Below are positions 17,133 to 26,123 of a stretch of DNA of 64,000 nucleotides, one piece after another. This DNA comes from Secundilactobacillus yichangensis. GTDB lineage: Bacteria > Bacillota > Bacilli > Lactobacillales > Lactobacillaceae. Position numbers and translations under genes: made by a program. The notes under the pieces were generated by a model. It did not search any database. It worked only from the letters and a program-made list of their open reading frames with translations, and was not told where the DNA came from. The stretch is from the NCBI RefSeq assembly GCF_016861565.1, contig NZ_BOLK01000001.1:248001-312000 (forward strand). Reading direction: 5' to 3'. Position 1 is the stretch's first letter. Every line of letters starts with the position of its first letter.

Positions 17133-18035
17133 CTATTCTTTAATCTTGAAATAACTGCAAAAGGCGTTTAACAAACTGTAATCTCTGCCAGTGGACTGGT
17201 TTAAACTAACTAATTGTGTCTCAGCGGATTTGACAACTTGCTTTAACCGCTGCTTGGTACCGGCAACGCCAAACAACCCTGGATAGGTGTTCTTTTCCTC
17301 ACCCGCATCCTTATGGGTCTTTTTACCAAGTTCTTTAGCCGTAGCCGTGACATCCAGTAAATCATCATAGATTTGGTAAGCGAGTCCAAACTGGTCAGCA
17401 AACTTCAATAAGCCCTGCCGTTCGTCTTCGTTTACCTCAGCCATAATACAGCCTGCTTCAACGGCGTAGTGCAGCAGTGCGCCCGTTTTTTGACGGTGCA
17501 GTTTTGCCAGCTGGTCAATGTTCAACTGATGATGTTCGCTGGAAATATCCTGCGCTTGTCCAGCCACCATTCCGGCTGGTCCGGCGGCATGGCTTAAAGC
17601 TCGAACCAACGCTAGTTGCTGCGCAGCTGGAACGTCGGCTTTGCTGAGCCATTCGAACGCCAAGGTCAGCAAACCGTCCCCGGCTAAGGTCGCCATTCCC
17701 GCACCGAATTTCATGTGATTGGTGGCAACACCGCGGCGCAGTTCGTCGTTATCCATCGCTGGCAGGTCGTCATGGATCAGTGAATAAGTATGCAGCAGTT
17801 CCAAAGCACTGGCCGCCATTAACTGACCACTGCTAGGCTGATCCTGATACGTTCGCAGCACGGCTAATGTCAAGAGGGGCCGCAAGCGTTTGCCGCCAGC
17901 ATTAACTGAATAAGTCATTGCAGACTGAAGAATCGGCTGATCAATCCAGCCATCATTTAGTCGTTGCAGTGTTTGATTGATTTGGGGAACGTATTCAGTT
18001 TCAAAATTCTTTAAAACTTGTGAAGCATCACTCAT
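17133..18035 (-). CDS. ispA: Polyprenyl (farnesyl/geranylgeranyl) diphosphate synthase
   Basis: Condenses IPP with allylic diphosphates to short-chain prenyl diphosphates for undecaprenyl and menaquinone routes. It shows GGKRLRPLL, the first Asp-rich motif [14 protein letters not shown], the second Asp-rich motif YDDLLDVT and [15 protein letters not shown] start at the ATG at 18035 (MSDASQ, 300 aa), which has AAAGGAT six bases upstream and overlaps the xseB end by eight bases. Chain length cannot be read with certainty. Confidence 0.93.
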   Translation of the reverse strand: MSDASQVLKNFETEYVPQINQTLQRLNDGWIDQPILQSAMTYSVNAGGKRLRPLLTLAVLRTYQDQPSSGQLMAASALELLHTYSLIHDDLPAMDNDELRRGVATNHMKFGAGMATLAGDGLLTLAFEWLSKADVPAAQQLALVRALSHAAGPAGMVAGQAQDISSEHHQLNIDQLAKLHRQKTGALLHYAVEAGCIMAEVNEDERQGLLKFADQFGLAYQIYDDLLDVTATAKELGKKTHKDAGEEKNTYPGLFGVAGTKQRLKQVVKSAETQLVSLNQSTGRDYSLLNAFCSYFKIKE

Positions 18036-18300
18036 TCTTATCATCCTTTGACTCTGAAACTTCAAAAGGTTCAGTCTGATCATCGTCGTTCATCATCTGC
18101 GCCAAAGTTTTTTCCGCTTCGGTTAATTTGACTTGCAGATCGTGGCTCAGTGCCACGCCCTGTTTGAACTGGGATAAGGCTTCTTCTAGTGGCACATTAC
18201 CCTTCTCAAGAGCAGTCACGATTTCTTCAAGATGATTCAAGTTTTCTTCAAAGGTTGGTGTGTCCTTTGACGCTTTTTCGTTTGCTGGTTTTTCACTCAT
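18028..18300 (-). CDS. xseB: Exodeoxyribonuclease VII small subunit
   Basis: Helical small subunit of exonuclease VII, which degrades single-stranded DNA from both ends. It has the core [33 protein letters not shown] signature (described by its ends TFEENL and FKQG) and an acidic tail. At 90 aa it is slightly longer than usual through N- and C-terminal charged extensions. It overlaps xseA by four bases (ATGA). Confidence 0.94.
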   Translation of the reverse strand: MSEKPANEKASKDTPTFEENLNHLEEIVTALEKGNVPLEEALSQFKQGVALSHDLQVKLTEAEKTLAQMMNDDDQTEPFEVSESKDDKNE

Positions 18301-19652
18301 GATTGTCCATCCTTTTTATTTGCCTGAATTGATTTAATCGTTGCGTTTGCCTGTCCGTTGGTCAAGTGCATGACCACGTCATCACCTGGGTGAAGCTGTT
18401 TGACGTCAGCAATCACTTTTTGTTTGCTGGTAACGTAGCTATAGCCACGTCCCATAATTTTAAGCGGACTCAAATAGTCCAGGGACTGTGCTAGCTCAGC
18501 TAGACGTTGCTTTTGCTGGTTAAAGTCTTGCAGCATTCCACGGTTCAATCGAGCGGTTAAATCTCGTCGATTCTGTTCCAGTTGAGTGATCTGACTGGCT
18601 GGAGAAGCCACTTTCAGACGCTTATCAATAGCATCGATTGAAGCATGAACCAAACTTAATCGGTGTGACATGGTTTGCTGCAGCTGAGTGGTCAATTGAT
18701 CGACCTTTTGACTATAACCTTCGTATAACCGTTCTGGCTGCTGAAAGACGTAGGCTTCACGTAATTTTTTGAGCTGTTCCTGATACATTGCCAGGTGGTG
18801 GTGGAAGGCATGGTAAATTCGAACGCGATCTTGATTGATTTCTAGCAGTACATCGCTTAAAACCGGGACTGCTAATTCGGCCGCTGCCGTAGGGGTAGCA
18901 GCCCGAACATCAGCAACTAAATCAGCAATGGTCGTGTCGGTTTCATGCCCTACTGAAGAAATCACCGGAATTTGACTCTCAAAAATTGCCCGGGCTACGG
19001 ATTCTTCATTAAACGGCCAAAGGTCTTCAATGGAGCCGCCGCCCCGGCCGATGATCAAGGTATCGAAATTACCTAAGCGATTAACGCGTTCAATTTGGCG
19101 GACAATGTCACCGGCTGCCTCGTTGCCTTGAACTAGTGCTGGAAAAAGCACGATTTGGGCAATTGGATAACGGCGTCGAGCCGTGGTGATAATATCTCTG
19201 ATCACCGCACCGCTGGGACTGGTTACCACTGCAATGCGTTTAGGAAAACGTGGCAACGGCTTTTTGGGTGCCGAAAAGACGCCTTCCTGACTCAGTTTAC
19301 GCTTTAACTGCTCATAGGCTTGATAAAGCTGACCGACACCATCGGGCTCCATATGATCCACGTAAATCTGGTAGCTGCCGCTAGGTTCATACAGTGAAAT
19401 TCGGCCGGTAACGAGGACTTTCATTCCCTCTTCCGGCGTGAACTTAACCTTGGAAAAGGCTGATTTAAACATGATGGCACTAATTTTAGCGTGATCATCT
19501 TTAAGGCTAAAGTACTGATGAGCATTGGGACGCAGCCTGAAGTTAGAAATTTCACCCGTCAAATAAACCTTACCTAAGTAAGGGTCAACGTCAAATTTGC
19601 GTTTAATATAACTCGTCAGTGCGCTGACGGTTAAGTATTCGCTAGGTTCCAA
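18297..19652 (-). CDS. xseA: Exodeoxyribonuclease VII large subunit
   Basis: Catalytic subunit of exonuclease VII. An N-terminal OB-fold ([21 protein letters not shown]) is followed by the nuclease domain with [29 protein letters not shown] and the [10 protein letters not shown] block, then a long coiled coil. I place the start at TTG 19652, because GGAG lies seven bases upstream of it; the GTG at 19661 would sit on that site and add three residues. It overlaps or abuts folD. Confidence 0.94.
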   Translation of the reverse strand: MEPSEYLTVSALTSYIKRKFDVDPYLGKVYLTGEISNFRLRPNAHQYFSLKDDHAKISAIMFKSAFSKVKFTPEEGMKVLVTGRISLYEPSGSYQIYVDHMEPDGVGQLYQAYEQLKRKLSQEGVFSAPKKPLPRFPKRIAVVTSPSGAVIRDIITTARRRYPIAQIVLFPALVQGNEAAGDIVRQIERVNRLGNFDTLIIGRGGGSIEDLWPFNEESVARAIFESQIPVISSVGHETDTTIADLVADVRAATPTAAAELAVPVLSDVLLEINQDRVRIYHAFHHHLAMYQEQLKKLREAYVFQQPERLYEGYSQKVDQLTTQLQQTMSHRLSLVHASIDAIDKRLKVASPASQITQLEQNRRDLTARLNRGMLQDFNQQKQRLAELAQSLDYLSPLKIMGRGYSYVTSKQKVIADVKQLHPGDDVVMHLTNGQANATIKSIQANKKDGQS

Positions 19653-19653
19653 A

Positions 19654-20505
19654 TTATTCACTCCATTTTGCTAATTCAACAGTTTGCTGCATCAATGACG
19701 CAATGGTCATTGGCCCAACACCACCGGGAACGGGCGTAATTTTACCGGCTACTGCCTTAGCACTGTCAAAATCAACATCACCAGTCAGCTTGCCGTTAGC
19801 ATCCCGGTCCATACCAACATCGATCACAGTTGCACCAGGTTTAATATCTTCACCCTTGATCAAGTTAGCAATCCCAGTTGCTACGATTAAAATGTCAGCT
19901 TTACGGGTATACGCACTCATGTCCTGAGTATGACTATGTACCACCGTCACCGTTGCGCTGGCATTCAGCAGTAAGGCTGCCATTGGCCGGCCCACGATAT
20001 TGGAGCGGCCTACGATTACCGCATTGGCACCAGGAACTGTGACCTGATAAGCCTTTAACATCATCATAATTCCCTTTGGCGTGCACGAAACGGGGAAGTT
20101 AAGGTTTGAATTGGAATACAGTTTACCAACGTTTTCCGGGTTGAACCCGTCTGCATCCTTGGTTGGCAAAATTGCACGGGTAATGGCGGCTTCATCGATC
20201 TGCGCTGGTAACGGCGACTGAACCATAATACCGTGAACGGTATCATCTTGGTTATACAGGTCAATCAGCGCCAGCAATTCAGCCTGCGTAGTTTCCTCTG
20301 GTAGCTGCTTGGTTTCAGAAATGATTCCCAGCTGAACCGCTTTACGCTGCTTATTACGGACATAGACCTGACTAGCTTTATCGCCACCCACAATAATAAC
20401 GATTAATTTAGGATTGATTCCTTGCGCTTTTAATTCATCTACAGACTGTTTTGTTTGATCATTGATCGTTTTTGCTAACTGTTTGCCGTCAATTAATTCT
20501 GCCAT
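19654..20505 (-). CDS. folD: Methylenetetrahydrofolate dehydrogenase / methenyl-THF cyclohydrolase
   Basis: Interconverts methylene-, methenyl- and 10-formyl-THF, supplying formyl groups also used by fmt in this window. It shows the catalytic YVRNKQRKAVQLGI (Tyr and Lys), VQSPLPAQID, the PCTP-type motif (here SCTPKGIM), GRSNIVGRPMA for NADP binding and TPVPGGVGPMTIA. The start used is the second ATG (20505, 283 aa); the ATG at 20526 has no ribosome site. It is first in the xse-ispA-tlyA run. Confidence 0.95.
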   Translation of the reverse strand: MAELIDGKQLAKTINDQTKQSVDELKAQGINPKLIVIIVGGDKASQVYVRNKQRKAVQLGIISETKQLPEETTQAELLALIDLYNQDDTVHGIMVQSPLPAQIDEAAITRAILPTKDADGFNPENVGKLYSNSNLNFPVSCTPKGIMMMLKAYQVTVPGANAVIVGRSNIVGRPMAALLLNASATVTVVHSHTQDMSAYTRKADILIVATGIANLIKGEDIKPGATVIDVGMDRDANGKLTGDVDFDSAKAVAGKITPVPGGVGPMTIASLMQQTVELAKWSE

Positions 20506-20663
20506 TGGCTTCACTCTCACTATCATTGTTAATTTGGTGGTTACCCATCATAATTTTACAAATCTACTGCATATCATTTTATCACATTTCACTTTGTTAA
20601 GCTCTATCCGCCGGCACTTTACCGGATAAATTCAGTCGTTATTTTGAGGGCTGGTTAAAACCA

Positions 20664-20700
20664 CAAAAAAACCGAAAATAATCAAATGATTACTTCCGGT
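20664..20700 (-). terminator. Terminator of the efp-asp23-nusB operon
   Basis: A 14-bp inverted pair (ACCGAAAATAATCA with TGATTACTTCCGGT, several G-U pairs on the minus strand) is followed there by seven T residues. It is six bases after the nusB stop. Confidence 0.8.
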
Positions 20701-20706
20701 TTTATT

Positions 20707-21129
20707 TTATTTTTCTGGTTCAATTTCGTGAGACAAGACACCGTTAATAAATCGGCGTGACCGGTCATCACTAAATTGTTTTGCCAACTCCAAAGCTTCG
20801 TTAACGGCTACCCGCTTCGGAATATCTGGCTGATAATCCAGTTCATAAAAAGCGATGCGCAAGATCACCAAATCAGTTTTTGCAATTCGTTGTAAAGTCC
20901 AGCTAGTCGTTAAATACTTTTTAATTTGAGCATCCAGTTCATCCTGCTTTTCCAGGACACCATCGACCAATTGTTCCAAGTATGCAGGAACATCTGCCTT
21001 CACACCGTCTTCATCAGACAGTAGCTGTTGGTAAATGACCTGTCGATCAGCTTCCGGATTAGCATTCATTGCAAATAACGTTTGAAAAGCGCGAGTGCGG
21101 ATTTGGTGTCGATTTAATTCTTCTGTCAC
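20707..21129 (-). CDS. nusB: Transcription antitermination factor NusB
   Basis: RNA-binding partner of NusE (S10) in rRNA antitermination. All-helical, 140 aa, with RTRAFQTLFAMN at the N terminus, the conserved RIAKTDLVILRIAFYEL helix and PKRVAVNEALELAKQFSDDRSRRFINGVL near the end (described by its ends PKRVAVNE and FINGVL). The start is GTG, overlapping the Asp23-family stop as GTGA. Confidence 0.96.
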   Translation of the reverse strand: MTEELNRHQIRTRAFQTLFAMNANPEADRQVIYQQLLSDEDGVKADVPAYLEQLVDGVLEKQDELDAQIKKYLTTSWTLQRIAKTDLVILRIAFYELDYQPDIPKRVAVNEALELAKQFSDDRSRRFINGVLSHEIEPEK

Positions 21130-21569
21130 TTATCCTCACCATTTTCACTTTCGTCATTATCGTCAAACAGATTGTCGGGATCAACGGCCTGCGTCGTCTT
21201 TTCAGGAATCACACCCTGAATGTGGACGTTGACTTCATTGACGTGTAAATCAGTCATGAACAAAAGCTGCTGCTTGACCTGTTCTTGAATAGCCAAGGCC
21301 ACCTTTGGCACTGATACACCATAGTTAAGGTAAGCGTACACATCAACGTTAAGTGTGTCACCAGATACAGATAATTTAACGCCTTTGCCACGTTCCTTTT
21401 TCCCAAACAATTCATTGACGCTATTAGCTAGAGAGCCACGCATTCTTGATACACCGTCGACATCACTGGCGGCGATGCCTGCGACAATCTCTAACACTTG
21501 TGGTGCAACTTCAATTTTACCCAGAGTAGGCTCGGTTGCTTTTAAAACAATATTTGTATCTTCAGCCAA
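21126..21569 (-). CDS. Asp23/Gls24 family envelope stress protein (YqhY type)
   Basis: Member of the alkaline-shock protein 23 family, found between efp and nusB in most Firmicutes. The core GKIEVAPQVLEIVAGIAA and GVSRMRGSL and the C-terminal VNEVNVHIQGVIP are typical; the tail is very acidic (NLFDDNDESENGEDK). I place the start at TTG 21569 (AEDTNIVL after Met), because GGAGG lies seven bases upstream; the TTG at 21575 is too close to that site. B. subtilis YqhY is linked to acetyl-CoA carboxylase balance; whether that holds here is not visible. Confidence 0.9.
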   Translation of the reverse strand: MAEDTNIVLKATEPTLGKIEVAPQVLEIVAGIAASDVDGVSRMRGSLANSVNELFGKKERGKGVKLSVSGDTLNVDVYAYLNYGVSVPKVALAIQEQVKQQLLFMTDLHVNEVNVHIQGVIPEKTTQAVDPDNLFDDNDESENGEDK

Positions 21570-21597
21570 TTTCAAGCCTCCGTTTCAAATCAAAAAA

Positions 21598-22161
21598 TCA
21601 GTTGGCACGTGAGATGTAGGTACCATCTTGCGTGTTAATTGAAAGCTTGTCGCCTTCGTTGACAAAGAATGGTACTTGAACAACTAATCCAGTATCCATA
21701 GTAGCTGGTTTTGAACCGCCTGAAGCAGTGTTACCCTTGATACCAGGTTCAGTAGCTGTAACCGTTAAAACAACGGTGTTAGGAACTTCAATACCCAAAG
21801 TTTCTGAGCCGTACTGGATAACGTTAACTTCCATGTTTTCTTGCAAGTACTTCAGTTGATCTTTGATAGCATCATCCGGCACTTCGATTTGTTCGTAGTT
21901 GTCAGTATCCATGAAGACCCGTGAATCGCCGTCTTCGTAAAGGTACTGCATCTTACGGGTGTTGATTGGGGCCTGTTCCATCTTGGCGCCCGCACGGAAA
22001 GTCTTTTCTTGAACGGCACCAGTCCGCAAGTTCTTTAACTTTGAACGAACGAAAGCGCCACCCTTACCAGGCTTAACGTGCTGGAATTCAACAATCCGCC
22101 AAATTGCACCGTCAACCTCAATTGTTAAACCGTTTTTAAAATCTGCTGTAGAAATTGCCAT
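21598..22161 (-). CDS. efp: Translation elongation factor P
   Basis: Relieves ribosome stalling at polyproline. It has three beta domains: the N-terminal KOW-like domain carries the modification loop [14 protein letters not shown], in which the Lys after PG is the residue modified in other bacteria, and the C-terminal signature is [17 protein letters not shown]. At 187 aa it is standard. It has its own good promoter and a GGAGG site; asp23 and nusB follow. Confidence 0.97.
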   Translation of the reverse strand: MAISTADFKNGLTIEVDGAIWRIVEFQHVKPGKGGAFVRSKLKNLRTGAVQEKTFRAGAKMEQAPINTRKMQYLYEDGDSRVFMDTDNYEQIEVPDDAIKDQLKYLQENMEVNVIQYGSETLGIEVPNTVVLTVTATEPGIKGNTASGGSKPATMDTGLVVQVPFFVNEGDKLSINTQDGTYISRAN

Positions 22162-22192
22162 ATCGTGTTTCCTCCTAAATAATTCTTACTAA

Positions 22193-22222
22193 TAATACCA
22201 ATTAAGTGCAGGCAATTGCAAG
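22193..22222 (-). promoter_or_regulatory. Promoter of efp-asp23-nusB
   Basis: Minus-strand TTGCAA (22217-22222), 18 bases, TATTAT (22193-22198), about 30 bases ahead of the efp start and its GGAGG. Confidence 0.65.
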
Positions 22223-22245
22223 CTACACCCGCAAATAATTAGCAA

Positions 22246-23304
22246 TTACAGGACAACCAGGTCCCTTGAACCGTCAGTCAAAATGCGGTGACCGGCTTCC
22301 GTGACCAAAATATCGTCCTCGATTCGGATACCGCCCAGGTTCGGCAGATAGATACCGGGCTCAACGGTAATCACGTTATTGGTCATCATGTGATCATTCG
22401 AACGCATGGAAAGCGCTGGTCCTTCATGAATATCCAGCCCAATACCGTGGCCAGTACCGTGGTTGAAATATTTCCCGTAGCCCGCGGAAGTAATGAACTC
22501 CCGGCCAACCTGATCCAACTGTTGTCCGGATACTCCCGGCTTAACGGCGTTAATGATGACCTGCTGTGCTTGTTGAACAACCCGATAAACTGACTTGAGT
22601 TTCTCGCCAGGATCACCTAAGGCCACCGTCCGGGTTAAATCAGACGTATAGCCATCAAACTCATAGCCAAAATCAATGGTAATCATTTCACCTGCCTGGA
22701 TAGCTTTAGAGGTTGCGGCACCGTGCGGCAGTGCAGCTCGTTTGCCGCTAGCCACTATGGTATCAAAGCTAGCCTTTTCAGCACCCAAATTACGCATAAT
22801 GGCATCTAGTTGGTTGGCAAGGTAGCGTTCCGTTACACCGGGTTTGATCAGCGGCAAAAGGGTGTTAAAACCTTCGACCGTCGTCTTGCAGGCATGCTCA
22901 AGTATCTGAAGCTCATCCTCGGATTTAACTTCACGCATTTGTTCGATCAAATTCGTCATTGGCACAATATCCGAATTCATAAGTTCATCAATTCGATCGT
23001 AATCGTGAAACGGAATGCTGTCTTCGAAACCTAAAACGGTGATTTGCTGCTTTTTGACTTGCTGAGCAGCAGCTTCTAAATAGTATCGCGTGATAATCAC
23101 GTCAAAATCATGCGGCATTGCTGCCAAAGCAGTTTCATACCTCGAGTCAGTAATAACATAAGTTTGATTTGCCGTCACTAAAATGACACCGTCACCGTCA
23201 AAACCAGTTAAATAAGCCTTATTAACCGCGTTGGTCACTAAAAATGCATCAATGCGCAGCCCCTTAAACTGTGCTTGAAGCTGTTTAAGCCGATTAATCA
23301 TCAT
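22246..23304 (-). CDS. pepP: Xaa-Pro aminopeptidase / proline dipeptidase (M24B)
   Basis: Metallopeptidase removing N-terminal residues before proline. Residues 1-125 are the creatinase-N domain. The C-terminal pita-bread domain has the dinuclear metal ligands: TIDFGYEFDGYTSDLTRT (two Asp), HGTGHGIGLDIHE (His), ITVEPGIYLPNLGGIRIEDD (Glu, Glu; given by its ends ITVEPG and RIEDD). At 352 aa it could be annotated PepP or PepQ; the position upstream of efp, as in B. subtilis yqhT, favours the aminopeptidase P type. Two adjacent ATG codons make the start uncertain by one residue. Confidence 0.9.
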   Translation of the reverse strand: MMINRLKQLQAQFKGLRIDAFLVTNAVNKAYLTGFDGDGVILVTANQTYVITDSRYETALAAMPHDFDVIITRYYLEAAAQQVKKQQITVLGFEDSIPFHDYDRIDELMNSDIVPMTNLIEQMREVKSEDELQILEHACKTTVEGFNTLLPLIKPGVTERYLANQLDAIMRNLGAEKASFDTIVASGKRAALPHGAATSKAIQAGEMITIDFGYEFDGYTSDLTRTVALGDPGEKLKSVYRVVQQAQQVIINAVKPGVSGQQLDQVGREFITSAGYGKYFNHGTGHGIGLDIHEGPALSMRSNDHMMTNNVITVEPGIYLPNLGGIRIEDDILVTEAGHRILTDGSRDLVVL

Positions 23305-23336
23305 AAGCCGCCTTTCTAAGCCTGATTAAGTCAAAT

Positions 23337-23363
23337 AAAAAAGGCCCCTAGGGGCCTTTTTCA
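23337..23363. terminator. Palindromic terminator between rpmA and pepP
   Basis: AAAAAAGGCCCC-TA-GGGGCCTTTTT is a near-perfect palindrome immediately after the rpmA stop. It works in either direction and ends the L21-L27 transcript. Confidence 0.8.
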
Positions 23364-23660
23364 TTATCTTGCTGCAGCTTCTGTTACAGGATAAACGGAA
23401 ACTTGGCGCTTATCACGGCCCTTACGTTCGAAGCGAACGACACCGTCGATCTTTGAATACAAAGTATCGTCATTGCCCCGCAAAACGTTAGCACCTGGAT
23501 AAATGTGCGTACCACGTTGGCGGTAAAGGATTGAGCCACCGGTTACAGTTGAACCGTCAGCAGCCTTCGTACCGAGACGACGTCCGGCAGAGTTACGACC
23601 GTTGGCAGTAGAACCGCCCCCTTTATGGTGAGAGAAGAATTGTAAGTTCATTTCTAGCAT
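23364..23660 (-). CDS. rpmA: 50S ribosomal protein L27 (with Prp-cleaved leader)
   Basis: L27 reaches toward the peptidyl-transferase centre. The product from ATG 23660 (98 aa) starts [16 protein letters not shown]. Firmicute L27 carries such a nine-residue leader, removed after the FF pair by the cysteine protease Prp, whose gene is next door. Core motifs [24 protein letters not shown] and [10 protein letters not shown] are intact. GGAGG lies 8 bases upstream of this ATG; five extra upstream codons have no site. Confidence 0.96.
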   Translation of the reverse strand: MLEMNLQFFSHHKGGGSTANGRNSAGRRLGTKAADGSTVTGGSILYRQRGTHIYPGANVLRGNDDTLYSKIDGVVRFERKGRDKRQVSVYPVTEAAAR

Positions 23661-23681
23661 GAGTTTCACCTCCACAAAAGA

Positions 23682-24011
23682 TTAGTTGATTCGAATATAC
23701 TTCGAATATTGTTTTTCGACATCTAAAAGTCCATTTTGAAAACTTTGCAATAACGCTTGACTGATTCGATCCAGAATATAGTCATCGACCGGAGGCATCC
23801 GGAGACTTAAAAAGCCGCCTTCCGCTTGCTTAGCAACCACTACTGGCTTAATAGAAGCCACGGCTACCAAACCGTTCACTGTGCTAATAGATAAGGCTGA
23901 CACGGCAGAACAAACGATATCGCTACCGTAAGGACCGCTGTCGGCGTGACCCGTTAGTTTAAACCCAATGATCCGATCGTCATTATCGTAGTCAAATGCT
24001 GCTTGAATCAT
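23682..24011 (-). CDS. prp: Ribosomal-processing cysteine protease Prp
   Basis: Cuts the N-terminal leader of L27. The catalytic pair is visible: His in LTGHADSG (about residue 22) and Cys in SDIVCSAVSAL (about 34). The 109-residue length is normal. The gene sits between rplU and rpmA, its conserved place in Firmicutes, and its presence matches the uncut leader of the L27 gene here. Confidence 0.93.
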   Translation of the reverse strand: MIQAAFDYDNDDRIIGFKLTGHADSGPYGSDIVCSAVSALSISTVNGLVAVASIKPVVVAKQAEGGFLSLRMPPVDDYILDRISQALLQSFQNGLLDVEKQYSKYIRIN

Positions 24012-24030
24012 AAGCGATCACCCACAGATA

Positions 24031-24339
24031 TTAAGCGTTGATAGCATCAATAACAACCTTGGTGTATGGTTGACGATGACCAACCTTCGTGTGTTGACCC
24101 TTCTTAGGCTTGTACTTGAAGGTAACAACCTTCTTTTCTTGGCCTTGTTTTTCAACGGTTCCAGTGACTGAAGCACCTGAAACTAAAGGTGTACCAATCT
24201 TAGTTGAATCGCCGCCAACAAAGACAACTTGGTCAAAAGTAACCTTGTCGCCAGCATTAGCATTAAGCTTTTCAACGTAGACTGCTTCGCCTTGTTGAAC
24301 GCGGTATTGCTTACCGCCAGTTACGATAATTGCGTACAT
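24031..24339 (-). CDS. rplU: 50S ribosomal protein L21
   Basis: Large-subunit protein binding 23S rRNA. 102 aa, starting [15 protein letters not shown] and ending with the basic [19 protein letters not shown] block (given by its ends KYKPKKG and RQPYT). It is first gene of rplU-prp-rpmA, preceded by GGAGG, the L21 leader and a strong promoter. Confidence 0.97.
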   Translation of the reverse strand: MYAIIVTGGKQYRVQQGEAVYVEKLNANAGDKVTFDQVVFVGGDSTKIGTPLVSGASVTGTVEKQGQEKKVVTFKYKPKKGQHTKVGHRQPYTKVVIDAINA

Positions 24340-24344
24340 GTATG

Positions 24345-24450
24345 TGCACCTCCTTTTTATTTAACACTTAGACTCGCCGAGAACAAGCGCTGCTGAGCAG
24401 ACTTAATACTTGGCTCGTGCGGTTGCAGCTGTGGAAGCCCACAAATACAA
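24345..24450 (-). ncRNA. Ribosomal protein L21 leader RNA
   Basis: The 5' untranslated RNA of rplU on the minus strand contains the segment CGCACGAGCCAAGTATTAAG and then GTCTGCTCAGCAGCGC, GCTTGTTCTCGGCGAG. These match my memory of the structured L21 leader upstream of rplU in Firmicutes, thought to bind L21 for feedback control. Boundaries are approximate; a covariance search would settle them. Confidence 0.7.
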
Positions 24451-24458
24451 CAAACTGT

Positions 24459-24487
24459 ATTTTACAAAACTTAAAGGCATCCGTCAA
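24459..24487 (-). promoter_or_regulatory. Strong promoter of rplU-prp-rpmA
   Basis: Minus-strand TTGACG (24482-24487), exactly 17 bases, TAAAAT (24459-24464). It lies between the accA stop and the L21 leader. Confidence 0.75.
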
Positions 24488-24507
24488 CCCTTAGAATCAA
24501 CAAACTG

Positions 24508-25266
24508 CTAAAATCTTCTAAAGAAAGCTGCTCGTTTTTTGAGTAACTCACTCACGTTTTGATGACTCAAATCACGAATCGTGCTGCTCATCGCAATTTT
24601 TAACGAGCCGTCAGTCAGCATATTTTCTGGGATTACCCGGTGAATGGCGTGCTGTTTTAACAGCCAATCCGGTGTTAACCGCATTAGTTTAGCTGCCTTG
24701 TCCGCAAGGTGCGCATCCTTCCACATAATCGAAGCAAACCCCTCTGGTGAAAGCACGGAATACATACTGTTTTCAAACATCCAAATCTGATCCGAACAGG
24801 CCAGCGCTAACGCACCGCCAGAACCGGCTTCACCGATAATCAGCGTTAAAATTGGCACCTTTAACTTTAACATTTCACTGATGTTTTTGGCAATCATCTG
24901 ACCCTGACCGGAAGCTTCGGCATCCGCTCCTGGATATGCCCCTGGAGTGTTGATCAACGTAATAATAGGAAAGTTTAATTTTTCCGCCAGCTTCATTACC
25001 CGTAAGGATTTACGGTAGCCCAACGGTTCCGGGCTGCCAAAATGCGTAGCCATTCGGTCTTCTAGGTTGTTACCCTTTTGAGTGGCAATCACGGCAACGG
25101 GATGATTCGCTAGTTTAGCTAGGCCAGCAACGATTGCCTGGTCATCGCCAGATACTTGATCGCCATGCATTTCAAAAAAGTCCGTAAATAATTGATCAAT
25201 AATTTCATAAATATTCGCCTTACGATCACTTCTAGCACCGGCAATCACTGATTGTGTATCCGCCAT
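24508..25266 (-). CDS. accA: Acetyl-CoA carboxylase carboxyltransferase subunit alpha
   Basis: With AccD transfers CO2 from carboxybiotin to acetyl-CoA, forming malonyl-CoA. It shows the crotonase-fold core VAVIATQKG, NFGSPEPLGYRKSLRVM-like (here HFGSPEPLGYRK), INTPGAYPGADAEASGQ, LIIGEAGSGGALAL and YSVLSPEGFASIMWKD. At 252 aa it is the short form typical of lactic acid bacteria, lacking the long N terminus of E. coli AccA. It is the last gene of the cluster, overlapping accD by one base (TAATG). Confidence 0.95.
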   Translation of the reverse strand: MADTQSVIAGARSDRKANIYEIIDQLFTDFFEMHGDQVSGDDQAIVAGLAKLANHPVAVIATQKGNNLEDRMATHFGSPEPLGYRKSLRVMKLAEKLNFPIITLINTPGAYPGADAEASGQGQMIAKNISEMLKLKVPILTLIIGEAGSGGALALACSDQIWMFENSMYSVLSPEGFASIMWKDAHLADKAAKLMRLTPDWLLKQHAIHRVIPENMLTDGSLKIAMSSTIRDLSHQNVSELLKKRAAFFRRF

Positions 25267-26123
25267 TACGCCTCACCCCACTTTTGAGCTTCTAGAATGC
25301 CCAGCAATTGGCTGAGCCGTTCAGCCATTCGCTCACGGGGCACGATTTCATCAATAAAGCCGCGTTTATAGCTATTTTCCACGCTTTGAAAATCATTCGG
25401 TAGCTGTTTATTGATGGTTTGTTCAATCACCCGTTTACCAGTAAAGCCAAACAGTGCTTTGGGTTCAGCCAGCGTAATATCGGCTTGGCTGGCAAAGCTA
25501 GCGGTTACCCCACCAGTAGTGGGATCCATGATCACTGAGATGTAGGCTAAACCAGCAGCTGCATGGTCATTAACGGCCTGGCTGATCTTCGCCATCTGCA
25601 TTAGAGAATAGATGCCTTCCTGCATTCTGGCGCCACCAGAAGCCGTCAGTAAAATGACTGGCAGCTGCTGTTCGGTGGCTTTCTCAAACATTCGGGTGAT
25701 TCGTTCACCGTTAGCAGTCCCCAAACTGCCCATAATAAATAGGGGATCCATGATCCCTAAAGCAACCGGATAATTACCGATGGTTGCCTTACCCGTCAGT
25801 ACACCATCCTTAAGGTGGGTCACCGACTGGGCTTTTTTAATTTTACGGTCGTAGTCTGGAAATTCAGTTGGATCCTTGGTTTCTAGATCAGCATCCCACT
25901 CTTCAAAGTGTTTTGTCAGCATCTTTAAACGACGGTGGGCCGTCACCCGAAAACCATATCCGCACTCGGGACAGACCCGGTATTGTCCCGCCCGTTTAAA
26001 GTAAAAACTGGCATGGCAATGCGGGCATTCCTGCCAGATGCCACTAGGTACTTTTGCCTGATAGTGTTTCAACATTGAAACGGAACGTGATGAGAACCGC
26101 TTAACGTGTTCCCCAAAAGACAT
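25266..26123 (-). CDS. accD: Acetyl-CoA carboxylase carboxyltransferase subunit beta
   Basis: Partner of AccA. The N terminus bears the four-Cys zinc ribbon (CPHCHASFYF and CPECGYG). The carboxylase core shows ALGIMDPLFIMGSLGT, TASGGARMQEGIYSLMQM and DPTTGGVTASFA, and ends with the GFTGKRVIEQT segment. At 285 aa it is normal. It abuts accC without a gap and is coupled to accA. Confidence 0.95.
   Translation of the reverse strand: MSFGEHVKRFSSRSVSMLKHYQAKVPSGIWQECPHCHASFYFKRAGQYRVCPECGYGFRVTAHRRLKMLTKHFEEWDADLETKDPTEFPDYDRKIKKAQSVTHLKDGVLTGKATIGNYPVALGIMDPLFIMGSLGTANGERITRMFEKATEQQLPVILLTASGGARMQEGIYSLMQMAKISQAVNDHAAAGLAYISVIMDPTTGGVTASFASQADITLAEPKALFGFTGKRVIEQTINKQLPNDFQSVENSYKRGFIDEIVPRERMAERLSQLLGILEAQKWGEA

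Noticed and set aside
23341-23358. Operator-like perfect palindrome GGCCCCTAGGGGCC
   Set aside because: It is flanked by A and T runs and follows the rpmA stop; terminator is sufficient.
24488-24507. Terminator after accA
   Set aside because: The short gap before the rplU promoter has no stem followed by T residues, so the fab/acc message may run into rplU.
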